DNA of 64,000 nt from Sinomonas notoginsengisoli (lineage in GTDB: Bacteria; Actinomycetota; Actinomycetes; Actinomycetales; Micrococcaceae), in assembly GCF_021554725.1 (NCBI RefSeq), contig NZ_JAIZDP010000002.1, positions 310,001 to 374,000 on the forward strand. The letters run 5' to 3'. The notes under the pieces were generated by a model. The model had not been told where the DNA came from, ran no database searches, and was given only the letters and a program-made list of their open reading frames with translations. Numbering within the stretch: the first letter of the stretch is position 1; every line of letters begins with the position of its first letter. The position numbers and the translations under genes are program-made. Positions 44,372 through 53,191 of this stretch are shown here, piece by piece.

Positions 44372-46126
44372 TTACTCGACCTTGATTTCGGCGAGCCGCA
44401 GTCCGAACGGGTACTGCGTCTTCGGCGCAGACAGCCGCGGCAGCGAGTTGATCTGGACGAGCACGTACTGAACGGTGGGCGATGCACCGACCGGAACGGT
44501 CACCTGCGGTCCAGTGAATGAGGTAGTCCCGGCTAACGTAGCGCCGGTCAAGTTCGGCTGGTTGTTGGTATAGATGCTGAAGTTGCCGCCCAGACCCCCT
44601 GACTGGACCAGCGTGACCTGCTTCACCTGGGCAGGCTCCGCGAGCTGGACGAGGAGTGTCACACTTTTGGTGAACGCGCCCCAGTCCTCGCGTGCGAATT
44701 CCATGTCTGACCAGTAGGTCGCCGTGTTGCCGTCGAACGTGAGGGGCAGCTTGGAATCGAAGGCGTTGGCAAAGCTGAGCTCCCCAGGGTTGAGCCGCGT
44801 CACGGAATCGATGGCCGGCGGTGCCGGCGGTGCCGGGGGCGGTGTAGCAGGCGCGGTTTGGCTGGGAACTGGACTCGCAGAAGGCTGGGCCTGTTGGGTC
44901 GGTTTGGGGCTTGAGCTCGCGGTGCCCGCCTGCTGGGGCTGGAACAGTCCGCCGAGTGTGGTGAACGCGAAGATGAGCGCGGCGATCAGGACCACGGCGA
45001 GCACGCCACCGACCAGCCAGGGCATTGAGCGAGGGCGTGTGGACTCATCGTCCTCGTAGTCCTCGTAGTCCTCGTCGTCGACAGGCGACGACGGCCTAGC
45101 AGCCTCAGCCTCGGGCGGCGCGGCCGACGAACGATTCCAGGGCCAGTGCTGGCGCGGCTGGGCAGCGTCTTGTCCCGGCGAAGTGGGCGCCTCGCCCGCG
45201 GGTGAGTCATCTTCCCGCCGAGGCCACGGTGCGATACGTGAACCTGACCGCTTCTCGCCCGAAGCTGAGCCGGCAGCGGCCTCTCCGGCGGCCTCCCCGG
45301 CGGCAGCACCGGCCGCACCGGCGCCCGCCGCGGCACCGAACGCTCCTGTTGCTGCACCCGGCGAGGGGTGCGCACCAGTCCGCGGCTGGTCGGACTCAGG
45401 CCGCGCCGCCTCGCCGCCAACGCGGCTGGACCGTGGCGGGGCCGACGGTGGAGGCGGAATTGAACCAGCGGGCCGGGCATTCAGAGGGGCGTCCTGATGC
45501 TGCGCCTGCTGTGCCCGCCACTGGCGTTCCTGGCCCTGACGGCCGGCGGCAGCCGCAGCGGCGGCGCCGGCACCGGCCGCACCAAGCGCCGTCGCTCCTG
45601 CCCCACCGGTGCCCGCGGAAGACCCGGGCGCTCCTTGCGGGGGCCGTCCCTGAACTGGATGCTCCTGAGTCGGCTGCCCGTGCTCGTCATACCGGATGTA
45701 TTGGTCGGGGCGCCCGGGATCGACCGTCCCGTCATAGGTCTCAGGCTCGTGGGAGCGGGATTCGCCGAAGATCTCGCTCCCCAGCGTGTCCGTGAAGAAC
45801 GGCTCGATATAAGGAGCCTCCTGCGGGACGATCAGGTCGAGCAGGTCAGCGGGGGAGGTATGGTTCGTGATGAGGTAGGTGGAACCGTGGCTGATGCCGA
45901 GGTCTAGCACTTGGACCGCATCGTGGCGTTCGCCCATGGCCACCTCACGGGCACTCTGGGCGAGTTGGTCGGCATGGGACGAGCCCGCGACGAGAATGCT
46001 GACGGGCCGGTTCAGGACTTGGTCCACGCCGTCGAGGACGAGATCGCTCTCGCGGGACGTCACGATCGATGCCGTGACTTTGTACCGCCCCCCGAGCACG
46101 GTGCCGACGTCGATGGACTGGGACAC
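44372..46126 (-). CDS. Membrane protein with degenerate kinase N-lobe and discoidin-like external domain (MurJ partner)
   Basis: 584 residues. Residues 1-95 resemble the N-lobe of a Ser/Thr kinase (VGTVLGGRYKVTASIV ... DLVLDGVDQVLNRPVSILV) without catalytic residues, so a pseudokinase remnant. A long Ala/Pro/Gly-rich acidic linker (~100-370) follows, then one membrane helix (~375-397). Outside is a Pro/Ser/Thr stretch and a ~150-residue discoidin-like domain with SFANAFDSKLPLTFDGNTATYWSDMEF. In Mycobacterium tuberculosis a pseudokinase and an external domain are part of MviN itself; here they form a separate gene just downstream of murJ. A role in controlling peptidoglycan precursor export is inferred. 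Confidence 0.75.
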   Translation of the reverse strand: MSQSIDVGTVLGGRYKVTASIVTSRESDLVLDGVDQVLNRPVSILVAGSSHADQLAQSAREVAMGERHDAVQVLDLGISHGSTYLITNHTSPADLLDLIVPQEAPYIEPFFTDTLGSEIFGESRSHEPETYDGTVDPGRPDQYIRYDEHGQPTQEHPVQGRPPQGAPGSSAGTGGAGATALGAAGAGAAAAAAAGRQGQERQWRAQQAQHQDAPLNARPAGSIPPPPSAPPRSSRVGGEAARPESDQPRTGAHPSPGAATGAFGAAAGAGAAGAAAGEAAGEAAAGSASGEKRSGSRIAPWPRREDDSPAGEAPTSPGQDAAQPRQHWPWNRSSAAPPEAEAARPSSPVDDEDYEDYEDDESTRPRSMPWLVGGVLAVVLIAALIFAFTTLGGLFQPQQAGTASSSPKPTQQAQPSASPVPSQTAPATPPPAPPAPPAIDSVTRLNPGELSFANAFDSKLPLTFDGNTATYWSDMEFAREDWGAFTKSVTLLVQLAEPAQVKQVTLVQSGGLGGNFSIYTNNQPNLTGATLAGTTSFTGPQVTVPVGASPTVQYVLVQINSLPRLSAPKTQYPFGLRLAEIKVE

Positions 46127-46229
46127 GGAAACCTCCTGGTCGCTGGCGCGGGCACGACCGGTGGCCGCACCTTGTGCTCCTAGTGATCCTAGCCGACCGT
46201 GCTGTCAAGCTCGGGGGGAGTCCTCGATT

Positions 46230-48182
46230 TCAGTCCTCGGGAAAGTGCGGATTCTCGCCGGGCGGCCCTTGGAACGAACGCCGTCCCGGGAGGTTTTCGG
46301 GCGGTGCGCCCGAGGGCCTCGCACGGTACATCACTGGATCGAACTGGCCCGAGATGCGCGGAATGATGCCAGTGTCGTCAGAGATGGTGCTGATCGCGGC
46401 GGTGGTCGGACGCTCGGCGCGCGCCGAGCGCGAGGCGGCGGCAGCGGCGGCGTCGTGCGCGGAGCGAGCGGAGGGCGCGGCCGACGGCGCGGGGTCGCCC
46501 GCCGCGAACCGCCCGCCGAGGCGGCTGAGGATCGGCCGGAGCAGGTCGCGCACTTCGGTAACGCGAAAGGCGCGCAGGAGGATGAAGTACACGGCGAGCA
46601 TGGGCAGCGCGATGATCACGATCGCCGCCAGCGCCGCCCAGTTGGAGCTCCAGATGAACCCGTTCGGGTTGTAGCCGCCCAGGAGTCCTACGGCAACGGC
46701 TCCGGCAACGGCGGAGCCGGTCGCGGCATACCCCATGCGGATGTACGAGTGCGCCACGTGCACGCCATCGAGATGGCCGAGCTGCCGGCGAAGGTAGTGG
46801 CTGCTGAGCACCACTGACAGGATGTTCCCGACGGTGTACAGGCCGGCGATCGAGAAGATGATGTACCGCGCAGGCAGGAACTGGATGGCGAAGGCGCCGA
46901 CCACGTTGAGGATGGCGAGCCACAGCTGGATCTTGAACGGGGTGCGGGCGTCCTCCTTGGCGTAGAACACGCGGGCCATCATGAAGTTCGCGCTCATGAA
47001 GGGCGTGCTGAGCGCGAGGATGCTCAGGGTCTGGGCGAGCATGACGCCGTCCGACGCCCGGCCGCCCGAAAAGAACATCCCCAGTGCAGGGGCGAGTGCG
47101 AAGAGGGCGAGTGCGGCGAACACGGTTGCCACGGCCATCGTCCGCAGGCCATGGGAAAGGGCTTCCCGAACGCCCTTGCGGTCCCCGGCCTGTGAGGCCT
47201 CGGTCATGCGGTTGAAGAGCACGGTGGCGAGGGACAGCGCGATGATCGAGTGCGGCAGCAGGTACAGCTGCGACGCGATCTCAAGGACTGTGTTGCCGGG
47301 AATCTGCTGCCAGAGCGGGTCGCCGGCCTCTTGGAGCCGCTCGCGCTCGGCGCCCGGCTGGGAGGCGACCTTCATGACGTACAGGAAGGTCAGCTGGCCC
47401 ACCGCGGTGGTCGCGAGCGTCCAGACACCGAGCCGCGCGGCCGTGCCGAGCCCGACGCCGCGCCAGCCGAACCGCGGGGACAGCCCCAGCCGAAGCTGCA
47501 TCACGGGAAGGAGCAGCAGCGCCGTCTGGATGACGACGCCGATCGTGGACATCGCGGCGATGAAGAAGGTGTGCCCGGAGGTCCAGTTGTCCAGACTGTG
47601 GGGGTCGGTCCGGTTGGCACCGAAGATCCACACGAAGATGCCCAGGCCTGCGATCGCAACGATGTTGTTCACGATCGGCGCCCACATCGCCGGGCCGAAC
47701 CTTCCGTGCGCGTTGAGCACCTGGGTCAGGAGCGCGTAGAGGCCGTAGAAGAAGATCTGGGGCAGGCACCAGTACGCGAAGACGGTGGCGAGGGCGAGCT
47801 GTTGCGGACTGTACCCGGACGTGGTCAGCTGCATGACCCATGGCGCAGCGATGGTCACGCCGGCGGTGAGGACGAGCATGACGAGCACGCCGAGGGTCAG
47901 CAGCCGGCTGATGTAGTCCGCACCACCATCGGCGGCCTTGCTCGCCTTGATGATCTGCGGGACGAGGACCGAGTTGAACACCCCGCCCGCGACGAGCAGG
48001 AAGATGAGGTTAGGAAGGTTGTTGGCGTTGACGAACGTGTCCGCGACCGTGGAACCGAGGCCGAGGGCCAGGATGAGCATCCACGAGCGGATGAAGCCAA
48101 GCGCGCGCGAGACGAGCGTGCCGGCCGCCATGATGGCGCTCGACCGGGCCTCAGAGGCCGGTGCGGATTTGGGCGGGGCCAC
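46230..48182 (-). CDS. murJ: Lipid II flippase MurJ (MviN)
   Basis: A 650-residue MOP-family transporter with about 14 helices. MAAGTLVSRALGFIRSWML near the start and NLPNLIFLLVAGGVFNSVLVPQIIKA are MurJ signatures. It moves lipid II across the membrane for wall synthesis. A ~110-residue disordered cytoplasmic tail follows the last helix. GTG 48182 with GAGG upstream is preferred. It starts only 7 bases after the NUDIX stop; the large protein gene found between them in mycobacteria (Rv3909) is missing. Confidence 0.93.
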   Translation of the reverse strand: MAPPKSAPASEARSSAIMAAGTLVSRALGFIRSWMLILALGLGSTVADTFVNANNLPNLIFLLVAGGVFNSVLVPQIIKASKAADGGADYISRLLTLGVLVMLVLTAGVTIAAPWVMQLTTSGYSPQQLALATVFAYWCLPQIFFYGLYALLTQVLNAHGRFGPAMWAPIVNNIVAIAGLGIFVWIFGANRTDPHSLDNWTSGHTFFIAAMSTIGVVIQTALLLLPVMQLRLGLSPRFGWRGVGLGTAARLGVWTLATTAVGQLTFLYVMKVASQPGAERERLQEAGDPLWQQIPGNTVLEIASQLYLLPHSIIALSLATVLFNRMTEASQAGDRKGVREALSHGLRTMAVATVFAALALFALAPALGMFFSGGRASDGVMLAQTLSILALSTPFMSANFMMARVFYAKEDARTPFKIQLWLAILNVVGAFAIQFLPARYIIFSIAGLYTVGNILSVVLSSHYLRRQLGHLDGVHVAHSYIRMGYAATGSAVAGAVAVGLLGGYNPNGFIWSSNWAALAAIVIIALPMLAVYFILLRAFRVTEVRDLLRPILSRLGGRFAAGDPAPSAAPSARSAHDAAAAAASRSARAERPTTAAISTISDDTGIIPRISGQFDPVMYRARPSGAPPENLPGRRSFQGPPGENPHFPED

Positions 48183-48189
48183 GGCTACC

Positions 48190-48744
48190 TCACGCGAGCA
48201 GGTGCTCGGGAAGCACCTCGCGGGCCAGGTCCGCAATGCGGCGCTCGTTCGGGAAGGACAGGCGCCGGGCGAGCTCCGAGATGGGGATCCACGCGACGTC
48301 GACCGCCTCGTGGTCCGGATCGTTCTCGATGGTCAGGTTCCCGCCGACGGCGCGCAGGAGGTAGTGGTGCACGGTCTTGTGGACGCGGTGGCCGGTGACC
48401 GTGAACCAGTAGTCGATGCTGCCCAGCGGCGCGAGGATTTCCCCGCTGATCCCCGTCTCCTCGCTGATCTCCCGTACTGCAGCGCGCTCGTTGGTCTCGC
48501 GGCCCTCGGGGTGGCCCTTGGGGAGGCACCACTCGAGCCGACCGCCCCGGTTGAGGCGTGCGATGATCGCGACCGGGAGGTTCGGATCGGCAGTGTCGAC
48601 GACGACGCCGCCCGCCGAGACCTCCTCGACGGTGGGCAGGGATGACGGGTAGGCCGCAGTGGCCGGGGCGATGTGCGGCCCCACTGCTGACGGCAGGGGC
48701 GCACTCCTCCTCTTCTGAGGATCGCTCGGCAACGGAATGACCAT
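48190..48744 (-). CDS. NUDIX hydrolase (MutT4-like)
   Basis: A 184-residue protein with a full Nudix box, GHPEGRETNERAAVREISEETGI, and an N-terminal SAGGVVVDT strand. The substrate is a nucleoside diphosphate derivative of unknown identity. It sits divergent to the CCA-adding enzyme and upstream of murJ, exactly like MutT4 (Rv3908) of M. tuberculosis. The ATG at 48744 lies 7 bases after TAGAGT (minus strand, 48752-48757), so a leaderless start is likely. Confidence 0.92.
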   Translation of the reverse strand: MVIPLPSDPQKRRSAPLPSAVGPHIAPATAAYPSSLPTVEEVSAGGVVVDTADPNLPVAIIARLNRGGRLEWCLPKGHPEGRETNERAAVREISEETGISGEILAPLGSIDYWFTVTGHRVHKTVHHYLLRAVGGNLTIENDPDHEAVDVAWIPISELARRLSFPNERRIADLAREVLPEHLLA

Positions 48745-48834
48745 GCAGACCACTCTAACGAAAGTGGCCAGTCAGGGACGGGACACGCACCCGTGGACGG
48801 AGCCCGTGCCGGGATCTGCCAAGCTTAAAGGACT

Positions 48835-50313
48835 ATGGCAGCAGATGAGACGGCAGCGCAGGACCACCGGTTCGCGGTTGACCCCGTGGTCCTCGAACTC
48901 GGCAAGCGGTTCGCGGAAGCGGGATTCGAACTTTCCCTGGTGGGCGGACCTGTCCGCGATCTCTTCCTTGGGCGCACCTCGCCCGACCTCGACTTCACCA
49001 CGGATGCGGCTCCAGACCAGACGGTGGGCATCATCGAGGGCTGGGCGGACGCCCATTGGGATATCGGGCGGGCGTTCGGCACGATCGGCCTGCGCAAGGG
49101 CGGCCACCAGATCGAGGTCACGACCTACCGTGCCGAGGCCTACGACCCGGAATCGCGCAAGCCCACGGTCGCGTTCGGGAAGGACCTTGTCGCGGACCTC
49201 GAACGGCGCGACTTCAGCATGAACGCGATGGCGCTGCGCCTGCCGTCGCTCGAGCTCGTGGACCCGTTCGGTGGCCTGTCCGACCTCCATGCCGGGCTGC
49301 TGCGCACGCCGGGGGCCCCCGAGCTCTCCTTCTCCGATGATCCGCTGCGGATGATGCGCGCGGCGCGGTTCGCGTCCCAGCTCCGGGTGGACGTTGCTCC
49401 CGAGGTTAAGGCGGCCATGACCGAGATGGCCGAGCGGATCGAGATCATCTCGGCCGAGCGGGTGCGGGACGAGCTCGTCAAGCTCGTCAACGGTGCCGCG
49501 CCGCGCGCGGGCATCGACCTGCTCGTGGAGACGGGCTTGGCCGACCATGTTCTCCCCGAGATCCCGGCGCTGCGCCTCGAGGCGGACGAGCATCACCGCC
49601 ACAAGGACGTCTACCAGCACTCGATCAAGGTGCTCGAGCAGGCGGCAGACCTCGAGACGGGTCGGGATGGCCCCGTGCCGCGTCCGGACTTCGTGCTCCG
49701 GTTCGCGGCGCTGATGCACGACGTCGGCAAGCCGGCGACGCGTCGATTCGAACCGGGCGGCGCGGTGAGCTTCCGCCACCATGATGTGGTCGGGTCCAAG
49801 CTCGTGAAGAAGCGCATGAAGGCCCTCCGCTTCGACAACGACACGATCAAGGCGGTGGCGCGGCTCGTCGAGCTGCACATGCGCTTCTACGGGTATGGCG
49901 ACTCGGGCTGGACGGATTCTGCGGTGCGCCGCTACGTGACCGACGCGGGTCCGGTGCTCGAGCGGCTGCACCGGCTCACCCGCTCCGACGTCACCACTCG
50001 GAACCAGCGCAAGGCGGACCGACTCTCCTTTGCCTACGACGACCTCGAGCGGCGCATCTCAGAGCTTGCCGAGCAGGAAGAGCTCGCGGCCATCCGTCCT
50101 GACCTCGACGGGCAGCAGATCATGGCGGTTCTCGGGATCCGTCCCGGTCCGCTCGTGGGGCGTGCCTACGAGTTCCTCCTCAACGAACGGATGGAGAACG
50201 GGCCTGCGTCCGAGGGTGAGGCCCGCGCAAAACTGCTGGAATGGTGGGCGACCCAGCCCGAATCGGCTCAGGCCGGTGCGGCGGACGCCGACGAGAGCGA
50301 GCGTGCCCGATGA
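48835..50313 (+). CDS. pcnA: CCA tRNA nucleotidyltransferase
   Basis: A 492-residue enzyme that adds or repairs the CCA end of tRNAs, needed for both tRNAs in this window. The head domain has LVGGPVRDLFLGRTSPDLDFTTDA (nucleotidyltransferase G-G, D-x-D), then RDFSMNAMAL and DPLRMMRAARFASQL. A C-terminal HD domain contains LMHDVGKPATR. AAAGGA lies upstream of the ATG. Its stop overlaps the next gene. Confidence 0.94.
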   Translation: MAADETAAQDHRFAVDPVVLELGKRFAEAGFELSLVGGPVRDLFLGRTSPDLDFTTDAAPDQTVGIIEGWADAHWDIGRAFGTIGLRKGGHQIEVTTYRAEAYDPESRKPTVAFGKDLVADLERRDFSMNAMALRLPSLELVDPFGGLSDLHAGLLRTPGAPELSFSDDPLRMMRAARFASQLRVDVAPEVKAAMTEMAERIEIISAERVRDELVKLVNGAAPRAGIDLLVETGLADHVLPEIPALRLEADEHHRHKDVYQHSIKVLEQAADLETGRDGPVPRPDFVLRFAALMHDVGKPATRRFEPGGAVSFRHHDVVGSKLVKKRMKALRFDNDTIKAVARLVELHMRFYGYGDSGWTDSAVRRYVTDAGPVLERLHRLTRSDVTTRNQRKADRLSFAYDDLERRISELAEQEELAAIRPDLDGQQIMAVLGIRPGPLVGRAYEFLLNERMENGPASEGEARAKLLEWWATQPESAQAGAADADESERAR

Positions 50314-50909
50314 ACGGCATGGGACTCCCCGGCATGGAGGACTTCGGCCTCACGCGCCTGTGGCTCCTGCGCCACGGCGAGACCGAGTGGTCCAAGAGCG
50401 GGCAGTACACCGGTCTCACGGACCTGCCTCTCACGGCCGTGGGCGAGGAGCAGGCACGTTCTGCGCATGCGGCGCTCGACGGCGTGGACTTCGGTCTCGT
50501 GCTCACCTCGCCACTGCAGCGTGCACGGCGCACCGCGGAGCTCGCAGGCTTCCCAGACGCCCAGCCCGAGCCGAACGCGCTCGAGTGGAACTACGGCGAC
50601 TACGAGGGTGTGCGGTCCGCGGATATCCGCAAGGAGCACCCGGACTACCTCATCTGGAAGGATGGGGTGCCCAACGGCGAGGCGCTCGAGCACGTCGGGG
50701 AGCGGGCGGACCGGATCGTCCAGCGGGTGCGGACCGCCGGTGTGGAGAACGCCCTCGTGGTGGCGCACGGGCACTTCTGCCGGATCCTGGCTGCCCGTTG
50801 GCTGGGCCTGCCCGCTGCATCGGGCCGCCATTTCGTCCTCGGAACCGCCAAGGTGTGCCGGCTTGGCTGGGACAAGAAGACGCCCGCCATCGAGGCCTGG
50901 GGACTGTAG
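50310..50909 (+). CDS. Histidine phosphatase family protein
   Basis: A 199-residue enzyme of the phosphoglycerate-mutase-like superfamily: catalytic LLRHGETEW, then LTSPLQRARRTAEL, EWNYGDYEG and VVAHGHFCRIL for the second His. It is a phosphatase rather than a mutase by length and motif. The substrate is unknown; sugar-phosphate phosphatases such as glucosyl-3-phosphoglycerate phosphatase are close in family. Coupled to pcnA by an ATGA overlap. Confidence 0.9.
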   Translation: MNGMGLPGMEDFGLTRLWLLRHGETEWSKSGQYTGLTDLPLTAVGEEQARSAHAALDGVDFGLVLTSPLQRARRTAELAGFPDAQPEPNALEWNYGDYEGVRSADIRKEHPDYLIWKDGVPNGEALEHVGERADRIVQRVRTAGVENALVVAHGHFCRILAARWLGLPAASGRHFVLGTAKVCRLGWDKKTPAIEAWGL

Positions 50910-50983
50910 GGCCGCGTCTCCTTGGGGCTAATCTGAGGTGAATCGGCGCACAGCGGCCGCCGTTCCACGCTGAGGGGCTCGCG

Positions 50984-51691
50984 ATGCGTGACCTTGCCTC
51001 GATCCTGCGGGACCTCCCTGAAGGCAGCGGACCCCCGCCGTGGCCGGGGCTGGAATACGTGCGCGGATGGGGGACCTTCGGGCTGCCCTTCGATTCGGGT
51101 CATGTGCTCGCCCTCCGTGTGTTCCTCCAGGGGACCTTCGGGGCATACCGCACGCCCTGGCATCGGGATCCGGCGGGCTCATGGTCTATCCACGTGGACG
51201 GTCCGCGACTGGAGACCGCGTGCCCGCGGTACTACGGTGCCGCGTGCGAGTTCACCGGGTTCTCCCGGATCAGCCTCGAGTGGGAAGGCCCGGCCCGGCT
51301 TCACGTGCGGATGGACGAGCCCGCTCTCGACTGGACCGTTGAAGCCACGTCGTCCCCGCTCCTCGACGCCGTGAACATGGTGAGTTCCCGCCTGCCCCTC
51401 GCCACGTGGCGCCCGGACGGGCTGGTAAGGGCCCGTGAGGTGATGGCGCGGTGGCTCGGGCTGGCGAACATGGTGATGCGCGGCGTCATGCCGAGTGGGC
51501 ATTCGGGCACGCTCATGCCCTCGCAGATGTACTTCGTCAACCGGTCGACGGCGATCCTCGACGGACTGGACCTGGGCCGGCCAGTCCGCGTGAAGGCCAA
51601 TCCGCTCTTGGGAGAGGTGGCGCTTCCCGCGCGCGGCATTCTCGCGATCGGCCAGGCGGTGTGGGAGCCGCTCCCAGGCGCGGCGCCGTAG
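50984..51691 (+). CDS. Conserved hypothetical protein (235 residues)
   Basis: No family was recognised. The protein is soluble, without signal peptide or membrane helix. It has many aromatic residues in a beta-rich middle (GTFGAYRTPWHRDPAGSWSIHVDGP ... SRISLEWEGPARLHVRMDEPALDW). A helical segment near 120-160 follows. Codon use matches neighbours, supporting a real gene. GAGGGG lies upstream of the ATG. Nothing in it or its neighbours gives a function. Confidence 0.75.
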   Translation: MRDLASILRDLPEGSGPPPWPGLEYVRGWGTFGLPFDSGHVLALRVFLQGTFGAYRTPWHRDPAGSWSIHVDGPRLETACPRYYGAACEFTGFSRISLEWEGPARLHVRMDEPALDWTVEATSSPLLDAVNMVSSRLPLATWRPDGLVRAREVMARWLGLANMVMRGVMPSGHSGTLMPSQMYFVNRSTAILDGLDLGRPVRVKANPLLGEVALPARGILAIGQAVWEPLPGAAP

Positions 51692-51934
51692 GCAGTCAGC
51701 GAGGACGTACCAGAGGGTGCACCGCGGACGGCGGTGAATGCGCCGCGGCCGCCCGTCAAGAATCTCCAAAGAATTTCTCTGCATTCTCTTGCGGTTTATC
51801 CAGAGAGTGGTCTACCTTTTTATTTATTGGCTGACCGGCCGTGATTAATCCGATTGCCGATCCGATTGCGGGTCCGATGACCGATCAGCCAGCTCAAGCT
51901 CCAAGACCGAACGATAGCGAAGGAGGCTGGACCG

Positions 51935-52030
51935 ATGACGATGACCGAGGTTCTCAACCAGGGTTGGACCGATTTCGCTAAGTGCGGTCGACGCGGCCTC
52001 GTTCCGGTCTTTGGCGCCACGGGCGCCTGA
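51935..52030 (+). CDS. Candidate 31-residue peptide with strong ribosome site
   Basis: ATG at 51935 with a perfect AGGAGG eight bases upstream (51921-51926). It encodes 31 residues with one Cys (residue 17), two Trp-free basic residues around it (KCGRRG) and a small-residue ending VFGATGA. There is no signal peptide and no match to a known leader, toxin or RiPP precursor. The ribosome site makes translation plausible. It could be a small regulatory peptide or an upstream leader; no maturation enzyme lies nearby. Confidence 0.4.
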   Translation: MTMTEVLNQGWTDFAKCGRRGLVPVFGATGA

Positions 52031-52223
52031 CACTCACGGCAGCGAGCATCCTGCGACGCCACATCTTCTGCGCGGTCTGACCGCCCACCTTGTGGCTATG
52101 CGCCCCGCGCCGAGGGTGTGGGCTTCACGCGCAGAGCGCTGTGAGATCCACCCGCCAAGCCGCCCTCCTTTCCCCGCCCACTGAGGCAGCCTGTTGATGC
52201 TGCTCCTCGTGCTGGCGGCACGT

Positions 52224-52248
52224 CCTAGGATTTCTTGTATTTCCTAGG
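52224..52248. promoter_or_regulatory. Inverted repeat CCTAGGA/TCCTAGG
   Basis: Perfect 7-base arms around an AT-rich 11-base centre (TTTCTTGTATT), about 170 bases before the 52420 gene. It could be an operator or a small hairpin. Function unknown. Confidence 0.35.
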
Positions 52249-52419
52249 TCATTTTGCGCCGATCAATTCGTACGGGCAATTTCACTATGCCTTTGAGTTG
52301 GTCGTGTGTGCGAATTCCGCGCCGCTCATTCCTTGATGGCGTATGCTCCCTGATCGGCTCATCGATCGGTCCATTTCCCGACCGCGCCATCCTGCGCTGT
52401 CCTTCGCACGGAGATCACC

Positions 52420-52674
52420 ATGTCCTCGCGTCAGACCCTGCATTTGCCCGACACTCAGCCCCAGCCGGCTGCGGGGACCCAGGCGCCCCACGCGCCGTCG
52501 TCCGCCGAATCCGGCACCGCACGTCCGAGGCCCTCCGAGGAGGTGACCACCATGGCCCAGCGCATCCGGCACGTTCTGTCCGCGATCGGCTCGACCCGGA
52601 TCGACACCCTTCGCATCGACGCGCAGCGCGCTGCCGTGGAGCGCGAGCTTGGACTGTCCCGACCGCTCCTCTGA
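52420..52674 (+). CDS. Small hypothetical protein (84 residues)
   Basis: No family recognised. Residues 1-45 are Pro/Ala/Ser-rich; residues 46-84 form a predicted helix with MAQRIRHVLSAIGSTRIDTLRIDAQRAAVERELGL. Third-position GC is as high as in neighbouring genes, supporting coding. GGAG lies six bases before the ATG. The stop lies in the first copy of a 14-bp tandem repeat. Confidence 0.6.
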   Translation: MSSRQTLHLPDTQPQPAAGTQAPHAPSSAESGTARPRPSEEVTTMAQRIRHVLSAIGSTRIDTLRIDAQRAAVERELGLSRPLL

Positions 52675-52694
52675 CACCGTTCCTCTGACACCGT
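52667..52694 (+). repeat. 14-bp perfect tandem repeat
   Basis: TCCTCTGACACCGT occurs twice in a row (52667-52680, 52681-52694), spanning the stop of the 84-residue gene. Each copy brings a TGA in a different frame. Confidence 0.9.
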
Positions 52695-52734
52695 CAGTTT
52701 CTGCACAGCGACGTGTAACGATCTCGGCGTCGTC

Positions 52735-52947
52735 GTGCTCGACGAGCCGGTGACTGACAAGCCCACCTACCCGATCGCCGCGGCTGGGACGCTCGATGCG
52801 ATCCTTCCGGGTCGTCTGGCCCAGACGATCGCGACGGCTGTGGGCTACGGGACCGAGGTGCGCAAGCCGGACTCCACCGATGGGTACCAGCGAGTCGACA
52901 TCGCCGCGTCCCAGGCTTTACTGGCGGAGTACGGCGTTCGCCCCTGA
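52735..52947 (+). CDS. Small hypothetical protein or gene remnant (70 residues)
   Basis: A GTG start without ribosome site; codon use is gene-like throughout. The sequence includes TYPIAAAGTLDAILPGRLAQTI and TDGYQRVDIAASQALLAEYG, with no recognised family. The same frame stays open upstream back to the stop of the 84-residue gene, so the two may be parts of one older gene split by the tandem repeat region. Low certainty. Confidence 0.4.
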   Translation: MLDEPVTDKPTYPIAAAGTLDAILPGRLAQTIATAVGYGTEVRKPDSTDGYQRVDIAASQALLAEYGVRP

Positions 52948-53191
52948 CGCCCCGCACCCCTTGGGCGGGCCTTCTCCACGCGAGACGGCCCGTCCGTTGT
53001 TTGCACAGACAGTTGCTATGGAATGACTGGCCCATAATTTGTACGACAAATGGAGAAAACCTGTGGTGCTTGCCAGCGTGCGTGGCTACGCTGGATCCAG
53101 GTCTCGTACATGCGGCGCGCTGGGCGCTATCCACGGGCGGTGAAATCCACCCGAACGGTATTGCTCACCCCATCTGCCCAGAGGTCTTCCG

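Larger units (their letters stand above)
51692..52419. other. Gap with unusual composition and small candidate ORFs
   Basis: About 730 bases before the next supported gene. It includes stretches of lower GC (51770-51830, 52220-52275), three imperfect 12-bp tandem units beginning CCGAT (51850-51885), and an inverted repeat CCTAGGA/TCCTAGG at 52224-52248 with an 11-base AT-rich loop. A 31-residue ORF with a strong ribosome site lies within (listed separately), as does an overlapping 46-codon GTG frame at 51841-51981 without a ribosome site. Confidence 0.55.

Noticed and set aside
52224-52248. Treating the CCTAGGA inverted repeat as a terminator
   Set aside because: Arms are only seven bases with an AT-rich centre and there is no T-run or gene end next to it, so it was listed only as a possible operator.
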